DNA of 64,000 nucleotides from Leucaena leucocephala (GCA_037074615.1 CM073518.1:18304501-18368500); one strand, 5' to 3'; positions 35,115 to 47,880 are shown, counted from the stretch's first letter. Numbers and translations: made by a program. The notes: generated from the sequence alone by a model not told the origin.

Positions 35115-35613
35115 ATAAGCTTACTAATCATGTGGATTAACCAAAAATCATAAAGTACATTACTAGATCTTGGGTTTTACCTCATAGAACTAGTGGAATG
35201 TCACAACTACTCATAAAACAATTGGAGCATAGACCTCATAGAACTGGTGGGAGAAAGCAACCTCTCATAGAACTCCAAAACAAGTGGGCACGCTTGGCCA
35301 GTCAAAATAGCTTTGAAACGCGGCTTCACCAAGGTTCAAAATATCATCATTTATAATACCATTCATATAATTCCAAAACATCTCATCAAACCAGTATAGG
35401 AGTAAGATTTAAACATAACTCTTTTTAGAAAAGAAGATCCCACAAGGAAGTTTTTATAAAATTAATTATAATATATCTTTCAGTACAAATTTCTAGAAGC
35501 TTCATAAGAATATATAATTTAAAAATACTTATAAACACATACTAATATGTATAATAGATAGGAAAACCATTTACCTATCAACAAAGTTACGAATTACAAA
35601 TCTCAATTGCTAT

Positions 35614-35729
35614 CCCGCGCTCATCCAATTTTTATGGTCAATCTAAAATTATGGTGACCGAAGCTGGCGAAAGAAGATAAAAAGAAACGGCGCTCTCTGA
35701 ATCGGACGCTTGTAACCCGCTGAGGACTA
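35614..35729. mobile_element. small insertion with 5-bp duplication
   Basis: 116 bases absent from unit 1 (near 11060), bordered by gctat on both sides (35609-35613, 35730-35734). GC-richer than its surroundings. No terminal inverted repeats seen. Class unknown. Confidence 0.5.
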
Positions 35730-35787
35730 GCTATTTCCATATTCTAATCGTCACTATATAGACACACATATGTGTTTTTTTTATACA

Positions 35788-36011
35788 AAAATTTCTAGAA
35801 AGGGGTTAGGCTCACTTACAATCTAAGGGCATGGTAAAATCTTTATTCCTCCTAGGTGATACTAAAGTCGGGCAGGACGAGTCGTCTATTACCCTCAGGT
35901 GTAAACCTAGGCATCCAAGAGTTATGATGCCTCCCCAAGCGTTGCGACTAGAACCATAACAAAGTGATACTCCCCAAAGATCGAACACACTCCAAATAGT
36001 CATATATCTCA
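35788..36011 (-). repeat. dispersed repeat family, copy 2
   Basis: Reverse-complement match to 9436-9680. It lies in DNA missing from the unit 1 counterpart, so it moved or was inserted after the duplication. Confidence 0.5.
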
Positions 36012-36158
36012 CCCATTCATCAGTTAAACCTACGAACAATAAGTTATACACACACATACATATATATGTGCGAGCGGGCGCGGGTGCATGTGTGTTTTAC
36101 ATGTTTAATGGGATATGGCCCCATTCGCAATATTACTTATACAAAAAATATTAACTTT

Positions 36159-36324
36159 TTTTTTTTTGCTTAAAGCCTCCGGTGTCCCATCCCCCGAAGA
36201 GAATAGACTAATCCGGAGGGCCCCCCTGTGCTGAGGGACTTCCCAGGATTCGAGCCCATGCGTGGTAGGTACGAGGCGCCTTGCCTCCCCCGTTTTCGAC
36301 CAGTGGACCAAGCCCTCTTGGGCT
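36159..36324 (-). mobile_element. tRNA-derived SINE with TSD
   Basis: On the minus strand it begins agcccaagagggcttggtcc (A-box region tggtccactggtcg), has a B box ggctcgaatcctggg and ends in a poly-A tail (T run 36159-36167). It is flanked by a 15-bp TSD aaaaatattaacttt (36144-36158, 36325-36339). The unit 1 site (11139-11153) is empty. Confidence 0.88.
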
Positions 36325-36605
36325 AAAAATATTAACTTTGATTTATTTCTTGCATATTTTATTTTATTCTTATCATTTTAATCTTATGAATGCTCAACTC
36401 TTCTTCTATAACTTATTTATAATTTCCTAAGGTTCCTAAAAATTAAAAAGACTAAACTTAACACATGTTGCATGTAACTTCTTACCTAATACTACTTCAT
36501 ACTTAACCATAATTGTAAAAACAAACTCACTTTAGCATTAACTATAATAGAAAAAGATGAATCTTACCTCATATGATGTCTATCATGGTTAAAAGAATGA
36601 TCTAA

Positions 36606-37714
36606 TAAATCATATTAAATTATAATTAATTAACACATTCTGGAGTAACAATAAAACACAGCACTTGTTATGTCATACAAGCTTCCCTACATTGAACAAG
36701 CTATCATTCACCTCTTATAACTTAGTTCTCAAACTACATATATTAACTAAACAAATGAAATGATGACTTAAGTGTGGCAATATACTAAAATCAACATATA
36801 AACATTAATCAGTGGAGGCGCTATGAGTCACCAATGTAGTTATACTTCACCTAAACTTTCTTTAATACCCCTCGTTTATAACTCTCACTAGAAAAATGTA
36901 AAACTAATGGAATAAGACAAATGTCTTAGTAAGTAGCTATCCTACCCACCACTCACACTAACACGTGCCGTGAGATGTTAAATGAGACAATTATAAAATA
37001 ACATTTTTATATATAATCCAACATATACATTCACATTGTATCATGAATAGTTGTAGTACATGTAACAGTCAAAATCGTAGTATACAAGTAATTAAAATCA
37101 TGGTACTTAGTTAAATACATTTATGGTACTCATAAAATCACGGTACTTATAAAATCCCTTGTCATAATCTTTCTTATATCCTTTTTATTTCTGCCGACGG
37201 ACTAAGTCTCTACCCATGTGATGAGGATAGGCTAGAGAACACATAGCACATAATTAGACTATGGTTCCTCCTCATGGAATTAATATGGTGTCGTAGCTCA
37301 TCATAGAGCAAGTAGAGCATAGCCCCTCATAGTATGGGGTAGGACAATGTAACCCCTCATAGAACAAGTGGGGTGCCATGCCCCTCATAAAACAAGTCGG
37401 TACGATGGGCCAGCCAAAGAGCTTCGAATGGTGGCCTCACCATGTGGTATACTAAATAATTGCCTCCCTCTCAAATTCTATCATTCCGAATCATAGAACA
37501 ATAGTTTAAAAGCACAACAACCATAATACAACTCATAACCATAAAATAACATATTCTCAGTACAAGTTCATAGTACTCACCAAACAGGTATATTCAACAC
37601 ATTTTCTTTTATAAAAGAGAGTCCCATAAGACTAATTTTTTCACAAAATATCACATTTATATCTCATAACATTTCTAAAATAGTTTCTAATAAATAAATA
37701 CGCTATTCGAAAGA
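36606..37714. repeat. LTR-like module, unit 2
   Basis: The counterpart is 15092-16150; it continues beyond the solo LTR at 40984. No coding sequence. Confidence 0.55.
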
Positions 37715-37719
37715 CTTAG

Positions 37720-40700
37720 TGTAATGATCTAGGAAATTTCAGTTATGGAGCCATTTTATTTAAAGTACATATATTAATTCTTACAGTAAATTTACAAAGG
37801 GTCTTGGATAGCTGAGTGGTTGTAGACGGAGGAGTTAAACTAGAGGTCCAAGGTTCGAACCCCAGCACTCGCAGAAGGGAGGTTTTATTTGCTTTTTCTG
37901 GCATGCGAAATTACCATTTTTCCCCTCTGCATTTTTACCAACTCCCGACCCCCTTCTCCATTTCTCTTATGTGGTGTCGTGATTCAGGGCAGAGCAGGAG
38001 CAGCAGCGCAGGCGGTGCCGTGGGGGGAAGAGCGGAGTGGGTGAGCGGCGCAGGGGGAAGCGTCACAGCACGGGAATGGTCTGCTGTCGTCGCCTTCTTA
38101 TCTCCAAAACATTTCCCCCAAATTTCATTTTTTTGAGACAGGGTGAGAGTGAGGGAAATCAGAAGGGAAGCTCTGCGACGCCGAGCCTGTGGTTGCCGTG
38201 AAATGCGTCACCTTGCCTCGGTCAATTCCTCCATTTGTGCTATCGTCGGAGCTGCCTCTCTTCTGCAGTTCCTGTCTGTGTCCGAGAGGTAGAGGGAGAG
38301 TGGGAATAGAGGGTGACGCGGGATTGGAATAGATTGCTCGACAAGTGACTCTGTTGAAGCACATTGTCACTGGGTTCAGTCATCCTCGTCGTCCTGTCAG
38401 CGGCCGCCTCTATCGCCGTTGCCCTGCGTGACTGGTTCTGTCGCAGCTGCAGTTCCCAGAGTTCCTTCCCTGTCTCTGCACAGAGTGTGGTGAATTGGAG
38501 ATTGAAGTGGTGGGTGCTGTGGAATTTTCGTGGCATTGAAGCTGTATGTGTGGTAAGTTTCACATTTTTCTTCCTCCTCTGTTGCCGTGTCTGTGGGGAT
38601 ATGAGGATATGTTATGCTGTTGCTTGTGCTGTGTTTATGAGCAGTATGTGTGTGTATCTATATATGTGATTGTGGTCGTGCTGTGGGCAGAAAGGAAATT
38701 TGAGGCAGAAAATAGAGGATGGGGGGAGGCGTGGACTCTGTTGTGTATATGTTACTGCTGCATGTGTATATGCGCATATGTGTGTGTTGGATCCTATGGG
38801 AGATGGTTGGACAGTATATGAATATATATGCCTAAATGAATTGCCTGGGCTTGCTGTCTTGATGTTTATACATGTTGCTATTTTGGGAAGCATGTGTGTG
38901 TGATTGGAATTGTGTCTCTGTTGGTTATGTGTTGCTGCTGTGAGGAAAAGTTTGGTCGCTGCTATAGGGGTATATATATATTCTGCTGTTTTGCTGTAGA
39001 AAGATGAGAAAGGGAAGAAGTGAGACTTTGCTGTGTGTATATATATATACACATATTCTACTGTTTTTTATTTTAGTTCTATATGGTGAGTTGGAATTTT
39101 ATCACTAAAGCTTGGTTATGATTGTTTATTTTGTTGTGTTTTCTGTTGGCATTGAAGCTCTGTGTTACTATGTGTGGTGGCAGAAGGAGAATGGAAGTGT
39201 GTTAAATTAAGGTCCATGTGAAGTGGATGGGAAACGTTAATTAACTGTTTTGGTTATAATAAGGTAAAAATGGGCATAAGCTATGTTTTCTTGGGGTTAA
39301 ATGGATGTTGGGAAAGAAGGATAATTGGGAAGCTAATGGAAGTTAATAAGTATATAAGTAACTTGCAGTGACGGTAATAAATCAAAAGTCTTTGGTTTAG
39401 AAAAGGTGAATTTCATGTCTTTATGGAATATGGAGTGAGAAGTAGGATGAATTTATTTGTCTATGGATGTTCATTAAGTGTAATAGAAGGATGGATAAGA
39501 AAAGATAGGCCTATTTGGTTAAAGGTTGTTTAAAATTTAATATGGTTGCAAAGTTTGAAAACTTTCAAAGTTAAAAGATGTGGTTTCATAGCTCAAGGGG
39601 TATAAAGAATTGAAAATGATGATAAGAGAAATTGTTGGAATATTTCAATGTTAAAGGATTTGTTGTGGTTGTAGCAAATAAAAGGTATTTAGTGCAAGAG
39701 ATGTATGGTATTTCTTGATAGAATATTTCATTTTAGGAATTTAGGGAATTCAAGAGAGAATATTTCCGAAGGATAGAGCAGGAGTAAGCTATATCGGAAT
39801 AGCGCAGGTGAGTGAATAACGTTCCCTAACCATGAGATTTTAAAATATAGTTAGTCATTTGACATTTTATTCAAAAGTTAATTTTAGCATGATTTACGAA
39901 AAGCTAACATATGAACTTATGGCTTTACATGTTAGAAATAATTTATTCAAATTTCATTATTGAATACTTATTCATATGGATTGACAAAATCTTTTAATGA
40001 TTTATCATAAATGTTCATGCTGGGGGATTTCATGATTATGTACAATTTTAATAGAAATTGTTGCATCGAAAGCGTTATGATTATTTAAATGCCAAATTAC
40101 CCCCATGCATGTTAGAAAGGTTTTAGAGGACTGAATACAGAACGCTAGTTACTAACAGCAGTATTGTTAGTCCTTGGTGCATCATGGTTATACTCGAGCT
40201 TGACAGTTAATGGCTTGGAGCCGCCAGATTTATTCGTGGGATTTATTCTCGCGCCTGTTATTCATGGCATTTATTCTCGCGCCTGTTATTCTTGGGTTTT
40301 GTACCTATGCCTATTTCATGGCCTCGAGCTGCGCCTGATTGGTTAGTTACCCTCGAGGACTATGTGTCCACGCCTGTTTTGTTCTGTCGAAGTCCTACGG
40401 AAAAAAAAATTATTTTGAAACGATTGTTTCAAACAGTTTTCCTGAAAAGAAAACGTTTACTGAGTTATTCGTTTTGAATTACGAAACTTTATGATTTACA
40501 TTTAAACGTATTGGAATCAATTATTTTCGTATTTTAAGGACGTTATTCACGAGTAGATTATTTGGATTCAGATAATGCTGTCGACCCTAATCATCCAACT
40601 AATCAGTGAAGAGCCTCTATGTCACTCCGAAACAGCATTGGTGGACATATCTTCTTTTAATGAGATAAAGCTTTTTGAGAACACATGCATTATTTTGCTA

Positions 40701-40978
40701 AAAGTTTAGACGCTCCACCTAACTTATAGATAATATTCTGGTTGTTTTGGAAATCGTCTGTAATTGATTTGGAACGTTCGCAGTTCGTTGTAGGGTCTTC
40801 GAGAGATCGGTTACATAGACGATCCTGCAAAAAGTCCTACAGATGACTTGCGTTTTGATTTAAATATAATTGATATTATGATTATTAATTTGAACGCTTT
40901 AGTTAAGTTTGAAGGCTTAAAGAATGTGAATTTATTCATATTTTGTACCAGTCACGGTTCAAATTTTGGGACGTGACA
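37720..40978 (+). mobile_element. solo LTR 2 (long-LTR retrotransposon)
   Basis: 3.26 kb, tgtaatgatctagg ... gacgtgaca (canonical TG...CA), with 5-bp TSD cttag (37715-37719, 40979-40983). It is the same family as 11399-15086 but inserted at a different place in the unit. The unit 1 equivalent (gactcagaaac, near 16143) is uninterrupted. No internal coding region. Small ORFs (for example 38364-38669 and 38612-39052) are in TG-rich DNA and are not supported. Confidence 0.85.
37799..37873 (+). other. tRNA-like sequence inside solo LTR 2
   Basis: A-box-like gatagctgagtggttg and B box aaggttcgaaccccagc at the same position as in solo LTR 1, so it belongs to the LTR family and is not a new insertion in one copy. 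Confidence 0.45.
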
Positions 40979-40983
40979 CTTAG

Positions 40984-42368
40984 AAACACATAATAGCAGG
41001 CATAATAGATAGAAAGCCAGTTACCTTTCACCAAAGTTACAAAATAAATCACAACTACCATGTCGTGCTCAAAATTGGCATAGTCAAGGTTCAAATACAA
41101 TCAGAGTTATATGTAATCCTTTTTATTACTAGAATAAGTTCTACCTTGAGTTTTCGCTTTTGTCTCAAGATTATATTACATAATGCTCTTATGTGAATAC
41201 AACAGTAATTCAACAAAATAACCCCGAATGATCTCTAAACTAGTTCATATTAGCATTATTTTATCATTAATAAGCTATTTAGAAAGTTAGAGAGTTGATT
41301 TTCCTAAAGTTTGACGCAGTTGCTCATGTTGTTGAATGATGTGTTTCCTGAAGGTAATACACTTTTAAAATTAATATATGTGGTGAAGAAAATTTTGTGC
41401 TCGATAGGTTTGTCATACAATAAGATACACACGTACTTGAATGACTGTATACTATGTAGAAATGAGTATGAATAGCTGAATAAGTACCCTAAATGTGACA
41501 TTTTAAGATACAAAGTAAAGAAACGTAATAGTGATTGTGATGAGATGACCAAAAGCTCTCCTTTAAAGGTGTTGTGAGTTTAAACACTTGTTTACTACTG
41601 CCATAAATGCAAAGAACCTACGATGACACTCCGATGAGAAAATAAGTGATGGACAACTTCGTCACGCAACTGGTTCTGCTCAATGGAAATAAATAGATAA
41701 AAAATTTACTAAATTTGGTAGTGAACCAAGAAACCTTCAACTTGGGCTCTGTACAGACAAAATAAATCTATTTGGTAATCTCAGTAACGCACATGGTGCT
41801 TGGCCGATTCTGCTACTGAGTTACAACTTGCCTTTTAGGTTATGTATGAAGCGAAAGTATATCATGTTGTCTTTGATAATCTCTGGGTCTAAACAACCAG
41901 GAAATGATATATGATTAGATTTTTCACCTTTATATTACTTTCCTAATTATTTTGTTCCTTCTTAATTTGTAGCATCTCAATATTAAAATGAAATATGATC
42001 AGGTTGACATCAATTCAATGAGAGATGATTTGGCTAACAATGATAAATAACCTTCATGATGCTAATTGATATTTTGATTAGGTTTTTTAGTTGTATATAG
42101 TTGAACCATTGCATTCATGAATAACTAGGGAGGATCATTGTATCTTTATCATTGAAACTTTTGTTGAATTATTCATTGATTATTTTGGTTATTCAATTGG
42201 ATTTGGGAATTGATTATTTTATAATTTGCTAGCTGAAAATTGGATTGTTTGAATTTTTTATAATGCAGGATGGTAAAATACTAAATTTCAGAAAAATATT
42301 AAAAAAACACAAGATTTTCATGTCATTTATTTAAAAAATCGCCATTAAAAGATACCTAGAAAATGTAG
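40984..42368. repeat. sequence shared with 16145-16277 and 17744-19017
   Basis: Unit 2 counterpart, without the 1.46-kb segment. No gene seen. Confidence 0.5.
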
Positions 42369-42371
42369 TTT

Positions 42372-42979
42372 CACTACTAGAAAAACCATTTATCACAAAG
42401 CTACTTCATGATTGTTATAAGAAAAGCTGTCGTAAAAAAAGGCGGTAGCATTTTTGTAAATAAGTTTAGTTTTAAAAACTTTTAACGGCTATTTTTATAA
42501 AATCAATTAAAATTAAAGTGATCAAGTGAGACTTTTAATGGCAGTTTTTATAAAAACTGTAGTTAAAAAATCACTTTTAACATTCAATTTTTAAAAACGT
42601 CGTAAAAATTTCCCCCAAAATTTTAAAAACCTTAGACCCGATTTCAATTTTATTTTTACTTTTCACAGTCGTCTGTGGTCTCATTTCTATTCCCCATCAC
42701 CTCAGACTTTGATGATCAAGGTCATTTTCTAGCATTTTCCCCTTAATTTCGGTATCCATCTCAGTCGTTAATGTCATTCTCCATCGTTGTTCTCTATTGT
42801 GAAAGTCATAAATTACTATTTAACTTCTTTGAAAACCGCTTTGAAAAGTTACCTTTAACGGCGGTTATAAAGCTGCTGTTAAAAGGTATAATTACTATGA
42901 TGGTAGAATTCACGGCCCTCCCAAAATCGTCGTAAAAAGTCACTTTTAACCATTGTTATAAGCAATTTTTCTAGTAGTG
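42372..42979 (+). mobile_element. CACTA-type element, internally deleted unit 2 copy
   Basis: Starts cactactagaaaaacc, ends tttttctagtagtg, TSD ttt on both sides (42369-42371, 42980-42982). 608 bp against 3.8 kb in unit 1. The interior after about 42830 is missing, including the place of the hAT insertion. Confidence 0.75.
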
Positions 42980-42982
42980 TTT

Positions 42983-43900
42983 AAAAGGGATATTACACAG
43001 AGTTTATTTAGAAAAATCGCATTTAAGACAACATTTTTAATGGCGATTTTAAAACAACCGTAAAATCTTATACTTTTAATAGTGTCAGTAACCACTGCGC
43101 TTGTGAAACTACTATTAAAATCCATTTTTAATGGTCGTTAAATACCTTTTGTGTAGTAGTGATTATGTTTGAGGTTGATTTTTTCCTAAAATTCCTTTAT
43201 TAGTAATGATGATTATTTATTGAAACAATGACAACCAATATCTTCTAAGTTTTAAAAAGTTGTACAATTGAAAATATGAAATAATTACATCTAAAATTGT
43301 GTAGTTTTCCCTTTTAATTAGGGAAAAAGTTTAGTAATTTTCTCTTATAACTAGGTACTATCTTTTATTTAAGATAAGAGGGCTGAAGAAACATTATGAA
43401 TTCTTACTACCAATTGATTGAATGTCAGAATTCAAAGTCCATATATGAATCACTTGTTGTGTATATAACTAAAATGACTTGTTTGATGCGCTCAATTTAG
43501 CAATTAATTTGGGCATGTTTGGAACGTAGACTAAATTTCAAGGAGATAGGAATGAGAATAAGATCGGTATTAGGATTAGAATTAGGATTAGAAATAAGTT
43601 TTAAAATTATGTTTAGGGCGCTTGTCATAAGATTAAACAAACCCAATAAGATGCATATCAAACAAAAATTAGGCAAAAGACATAATTATCCTCAACTTCT
43701 TCCATTTTGCTGCCTTCGTCAAACTCACATTGAAGATGGGACATTGGATTCAAACACAGATGAAATATTACAGTGAAATCCAATAGTAATCAAAATAAGC
43801 AATCAATTTATAAAAGTAAAAAGAAACTAAAGGTTTACTAGAACTTTGAAACATGGAGTTGAGGATACATTAATCAAGTACAACCACGAGCATATATGCT
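42983..43900. other. CACTA-like outer end and 3' flank of the truncated glucanase
   Basis: Collinear with 22824-23730. Ends at the Copia insertion. No gene seen. Confidence 0.55.
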
Positions 43901-43905
43901 CCTGG

Positions 43906-44353
43906 TGATAGAAAATAAACATCTTATAGACAAAATAATCATTCCAGATTATAACATACACAAATATAAGATGCAGCGGAAGACTTAAAGTACCTCTTGC
44001 CATTAACTTTATTGATTTGAATCTGAGAAGAACTGGAATCAATACAGAAATACCTGTGAATCAGAGAACATTCTCAGATGAACAACAGGTTCTTCCAGCT
44101 GGTGATTAGGCACAGTGATAGCAACTTGTGAACTGCCGTCACCAGTGGGGAAACTTCGAGAGTGAGCTAAGAAAAGTAGGTCTCGCTCTGAACTCAGAAA
44201 ACAGTCGTATGAACTGAATTGTTAATTGTGTTAATTTCCACCATCAACCCACATTGGACTGGGCCCAATGACTACGGGCCACACTCAGAAATATTTATTA
44301 ATTATCCTAATTAATATCTAAATAGATTATATAATTATAATAAATATCTCACA
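43906..44353 (-). repeat. Copia 3' LTR
   Basis: 448 bp. It lacks 32 bases near 44243 (after ccatca) that are present in the 5' LTR, and differs at scattered bases. Confidence 0.9.
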
Positions 44354-44370
44354 TTCTCTCACTTGGCCCG
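44354..44370 (-). other. Copia polypurine tract
   Basis: Minus strand ggccaagtgagagaa directly next to the 3' LTR, the expected plus-strand primer. Confidence 0.6.
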
Positions 44371-44627
44371 TATACTCAATGTCATTGCCCTGTCTAGGTA
44401 CACTGATGTCATGCTACAAGAATCATGGCAATAAGTCCCCTATGATCGAGTATTACCTTCCATGTATTACAGGTAACACCATCACTTAATGGGTATCACA
44501 ATATACATGAACTCAATGTTCATTCGATTCCTGTCTCAATGTTTATCAATTTCAACATCACAAATGTATACAATCACAAATTTGAAATGATAAACCACAA
44601 AATATAATTTCATTGCTCATACTTCTA

Positions 44628-45101
44628 CTAATCAAAAGTTGGACGAAATCCCATATGAGGTACATGTGTCACAAAGACGTTCGGCTTCAATCCTTTCGTC
44701 AAAGGATCAGCCAACATATCCAATGTACTGATGCGTTTAACGGAAACTTGGCCATCCTGAACTCTTTCTCTCAAGCAAAGGAATTTAAGTTTGACAAACT
44801 TGCTACGACTTTTATTCTTTTTGTTGTTCACTATGGCCATAGCAGCTGCGTTATCACAGTATATTCTGATTGGCTTAGAGACTGAATCCACAATCTTAAG
44901 CCCAGCAATGAAATTGCTTATCCAAATAGCTTGTGAACTTGCTTCAAAACACGCAATGTACTCAGTATCACCGGTAGAAGGAGCTGTTTGAGTTTGCTTA
45001 ACGCTTCTCCACGATATAGCTCCTTCTGCCAATAGGAAGATGTAACCAGATGTAGACTTGTTAGTGTCTACGCATCCTCCCAGGTCTGTCTGAGTATCCA
45101 A
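44628..45101 (-). pseudogene. Copia RNase H remnant
   Basis: DLGGCVDTNKSTSGYIFLL, ISWRSVKQTQTAPST and DTEYIACFEASSQAIW are typical Copia RNase H motifs; it ends near KFVKLKF...TSTLDMLADPLTKGL. A frameshift at about 45098 separates it from RT (the preceding frame breaks off after IIGYSD). Confidence 0.88.
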
Positions 45102-46176
45102 TTATGTCCAGATTGTCTGTTCTCCTGTATGTGAGCATGTAGTGTTTAGTACCTTGTAGGTATCTAAACACTTTCTTTGCAGCCGTCCAATGTGCTTCCC
45201 TAGGATTACTTTGGTATCTTCCCAACATACCCACAGTAAAAGCGATGTCAGGTCTTGTACAAACTTGTGCATACATCAAGCTTCCTACCGCTGAGGCATA
45301 TGGGACTCTTTCCATCTGTTTCATTTTAAGCTCGGTTTCAGGACATTGTTTTAGACTGAATTTATCTCCCTTTTTAATAGAAGCCACGTTAGATGAACAG
45401 TTATATATTCTGAATCGTTCAAGAATCCTGACAATGTAAGCCTCTTGAGACAAGCCTACAAGACATTGGGTTCTATCTCTATGGATCTTTATGCCAATGA
45501 CATAAGATGCCTCATCCATGTGTTTCATGTCAAAACTCTTAAACAAAAACTGTTTCACCTCACGCAATAAACCCAGATCATTGGTAGCAAGTAGAATGTC
45601 ATCCACATACAAAATCAAGAATACGATCTTGCTCCCACTAGCCTTGTGATATATACAGTCATCCATGATGTTCTCAACAAAACCAAATGATGTGATCATT
45701 TCACGAAACTTCAAGTACCACTGTCGTGAAGCCTGTTTCAGACCATATATTGATTTCTTCAACTTGCATACCAAATGTTCTTTCTCTTATGCAATAAACC
45801 CCTCAGGCTGTTTCATATAGACTTCTTCCTCCAATTCACCATTGAGGAAAGCAGTCTTTACATCCATTTGGTGCAACTCCAGATCAAAATGTGCAACCAA
45901 TGCCATGATGATACAAAACGAATCTTTCTTAGATACAGGTAAGAAGGTTTCACTGTAATCGACTCCTTCCACTTGAATGAAGCCCTTAGCAACTAACCTA
46001 GCATTGTATCTATCGATGTTGCCTTGTGAGTTTCTCTTGATTTTATAAACCCATTTACTGCCAATGGCCTTAGACCCACTAGGCAACTCTACAAGTTCCC
46101 AAACATGGTTTTTTGCTATGGAATTCATTTCATCAATCATAGCATCATGCCACAACTTAGAGTTCGCACTCTTCAT
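45061..46176 (-). pseudogene. Copia reverse transcriptase remnant
   Basis: The N-terminal part has KWVYKIKRNSQGNIDRYNAR, the VAKGF block and HQMDVKTAFLNGELEEEVYM. The second part has KLKKSIYGLKQASRQWY and the catalytic LYVDDILLA (YVDD). One in-frame TAA at about 45788, after EGFIA, separates them. A further stop lies just before the first part. Confidence 0.9.
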
Positions 46177-46415
46177 AGCCTAAGTAAATGATAAAGGATC
46201 ATTCTCAACACTTACATCACAGTCAACTTCAGCAGAATATACTACGTAGTCATCAGGCAATATTGGTCTTCTTTCTCTAGTTGACCTCCTCAATTCAACC
46301 TCTTGGGTTAATTCAGGTTGCTGAATAAGGACATCCTCTATCACTCTTGTGGTGGTTCCACTTGTGTGATAGGTTGACCATCCGGTATGTGTCCATCTTG
46401 TTCAGCATCGTCAAC

Positions 46416-46703
46416 TTAAGCTACAGGGTCTATATTACGTTCAATGTCCATCCTAACAGTAAGAATGTCAATCTCAACTGTAGGATGATCATTAACTATC
46501 GATGTCCCCTCATGAACGATGTCAGTGGTGCGCTCTATATGATCATCTAGTGGATAATCACTCCCACTAATCACATCATTCTCAAGAAACTTGGCATTCC
46601 TAGACTCAACAAACCTTTTAGAAGGTGGAGGACAATAAAACTTATAACCTTTAGACTTCTCCGCATAGCCTACAAAGTAAGCTCTAATAGTCTTTGGGTC
46701 CAA
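46416..46703 (-). pseudogene. Copia integrase C-terminal to RT linker remnant
   Basis: KTIRAYFVGYAEKSKGYKFY is the conserved block after the integrase core. A frameshift at about 46700 separates it from the integrase frame. It ends in stops, and 46177-46415 is degraded. Confidence 0.8.
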
Positions 46704-47742
46704 CTTCTTCTCTTTGTGGATTGTACACTCTTACTTCAGCAGGACAACCCCATACCTTGAAATAGTTTAAACTGGGTTTCCATCCTTTCCAGATTTCAAA
46801 GGGTGTCTTAGACACTGCCTTTATTGGAACCCTGTTTAATATGTATGTGGCTGTCTTGAGTGCTTCATTCCACAGAGAATATGGTAGTTTGGAGTTACTC
46901 ATCATGCTCCTAACCATATCCAGCAAGGTCCTATTTCTTCTCTTAGCTATACCATTTATGTCAGGTGATCCAGGCATAGTATATTGGGCTACTATACCTT
47001 GCTCTCGAAGAAAATCAGCAAATGGACCTGGCGTTTGTCCTTCACTAGTGTATCTGCCATAATACTCACCATCACGGTCTGATCTCACGATCTTGATTGG
47101 TTTCCCAATCTTTTTTTCTACTTCCGCTTTATATTCCTTGAAAGTATCTGGTGCCTCACTTTTATTATAAAGCATGTAGACATACATGTATCGTGAGTAA
47201 TCGTCAATAAAGGTGATAAAGTACTTTTGACCATGCGCAGTCAAATCAGGGCAACAAATGTCCGTGTGTACAATTTCTAGCAATACAGAACTTCTCTTAG
47301 CCCCTTTATGTGACTTATTGGTCTGCTTACCCCTAATGCAGTCCACACAAGAATCAAACTCCGAATGGTTCAAAGATGGAAGAATTTCTTCTTTGTTTAA
47401 CCTTTTGATTCTGTCAACGGAGATATGTCCCAATTTCCTATGCCACAGGCTATAAGAATTCTCATCGATGACACTTCTCTTAGTACCACGCGAAACAGTA
47501 AAAGATTGAGACGAATCAGAAATAATTTTAAATAAGCCATCAATCATAACTAAATTCGCAATCAAAACAGAATCCTTTTTCAAAGTCATAAGTTTCTTAG
47601 AAAGAATTAAATGATAATCAAATGGAATGAGTTTTGACATAGAAATCAAATTCATTTTATAAGAGGGAACATAAAACACATCATAAAGTTTCAAAACATA
47701 ATTATTTGAAAAGGTTATGTGAAAAGTTCTAACGGCTTTCAC
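46684..47742 (-). pseudogene. Copia integrase remnant with pre-integrase domain
   Basis: About 350 aa open. Pre-integrase zinc-binding part (LWHRKLGHISVDRIKRLN then CVDCIRGKQ), then the integrase core: VHTDICCPD, FITFIDDYSRY and RNRTLLDMVRSMM (first D in HTD, second D in IDDYS). It ends at VYNPQREEVGPK where the frame shifts. Confidence 0.9.
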
Positions 47743-47880
47743 AGGATCTCCTCTCCCACTGCCTGAAAGGACAGTTTCCTCATTGGGATGTGGAGGCCTG
47801 CTTAACAGAAAGCCCTACGTGGTAGTCAAAATGTGGATCATCGAACCAATGTCAATCCACTAAGTGTCATCATTAACGCT
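47743..47880 (-). pseudogene. Copia protease remnant
   Basis: The minus strand reads WIDIGSMIHI, corresponding to a D-(S/T)-G aspartic protease site with the second residue changed to I. Stops lie before W and after the ILTTT stretch. I see no CCHC zinc knuckle between gag and this site. Confidence 0.6.

Larger units (their letters stand above)
35115..36605. repeat. LTR-like module, unit 2
   Basis: The counterpart is 10529-11398. It is interrupted by three pieces absent from unit 1: 35614-35729, about 35770-36095 (which contains dispersed repeat copy 2) and the SINE at 36159-36324. No gene seen. Confidence 0.55.

Noticed and set aside
45061..46176. A functional Copia polyprotein
   Set aside because: In-frame stops at about 48268 and 45788 and frameshifts at about 46700 and 45098 interrupt it.
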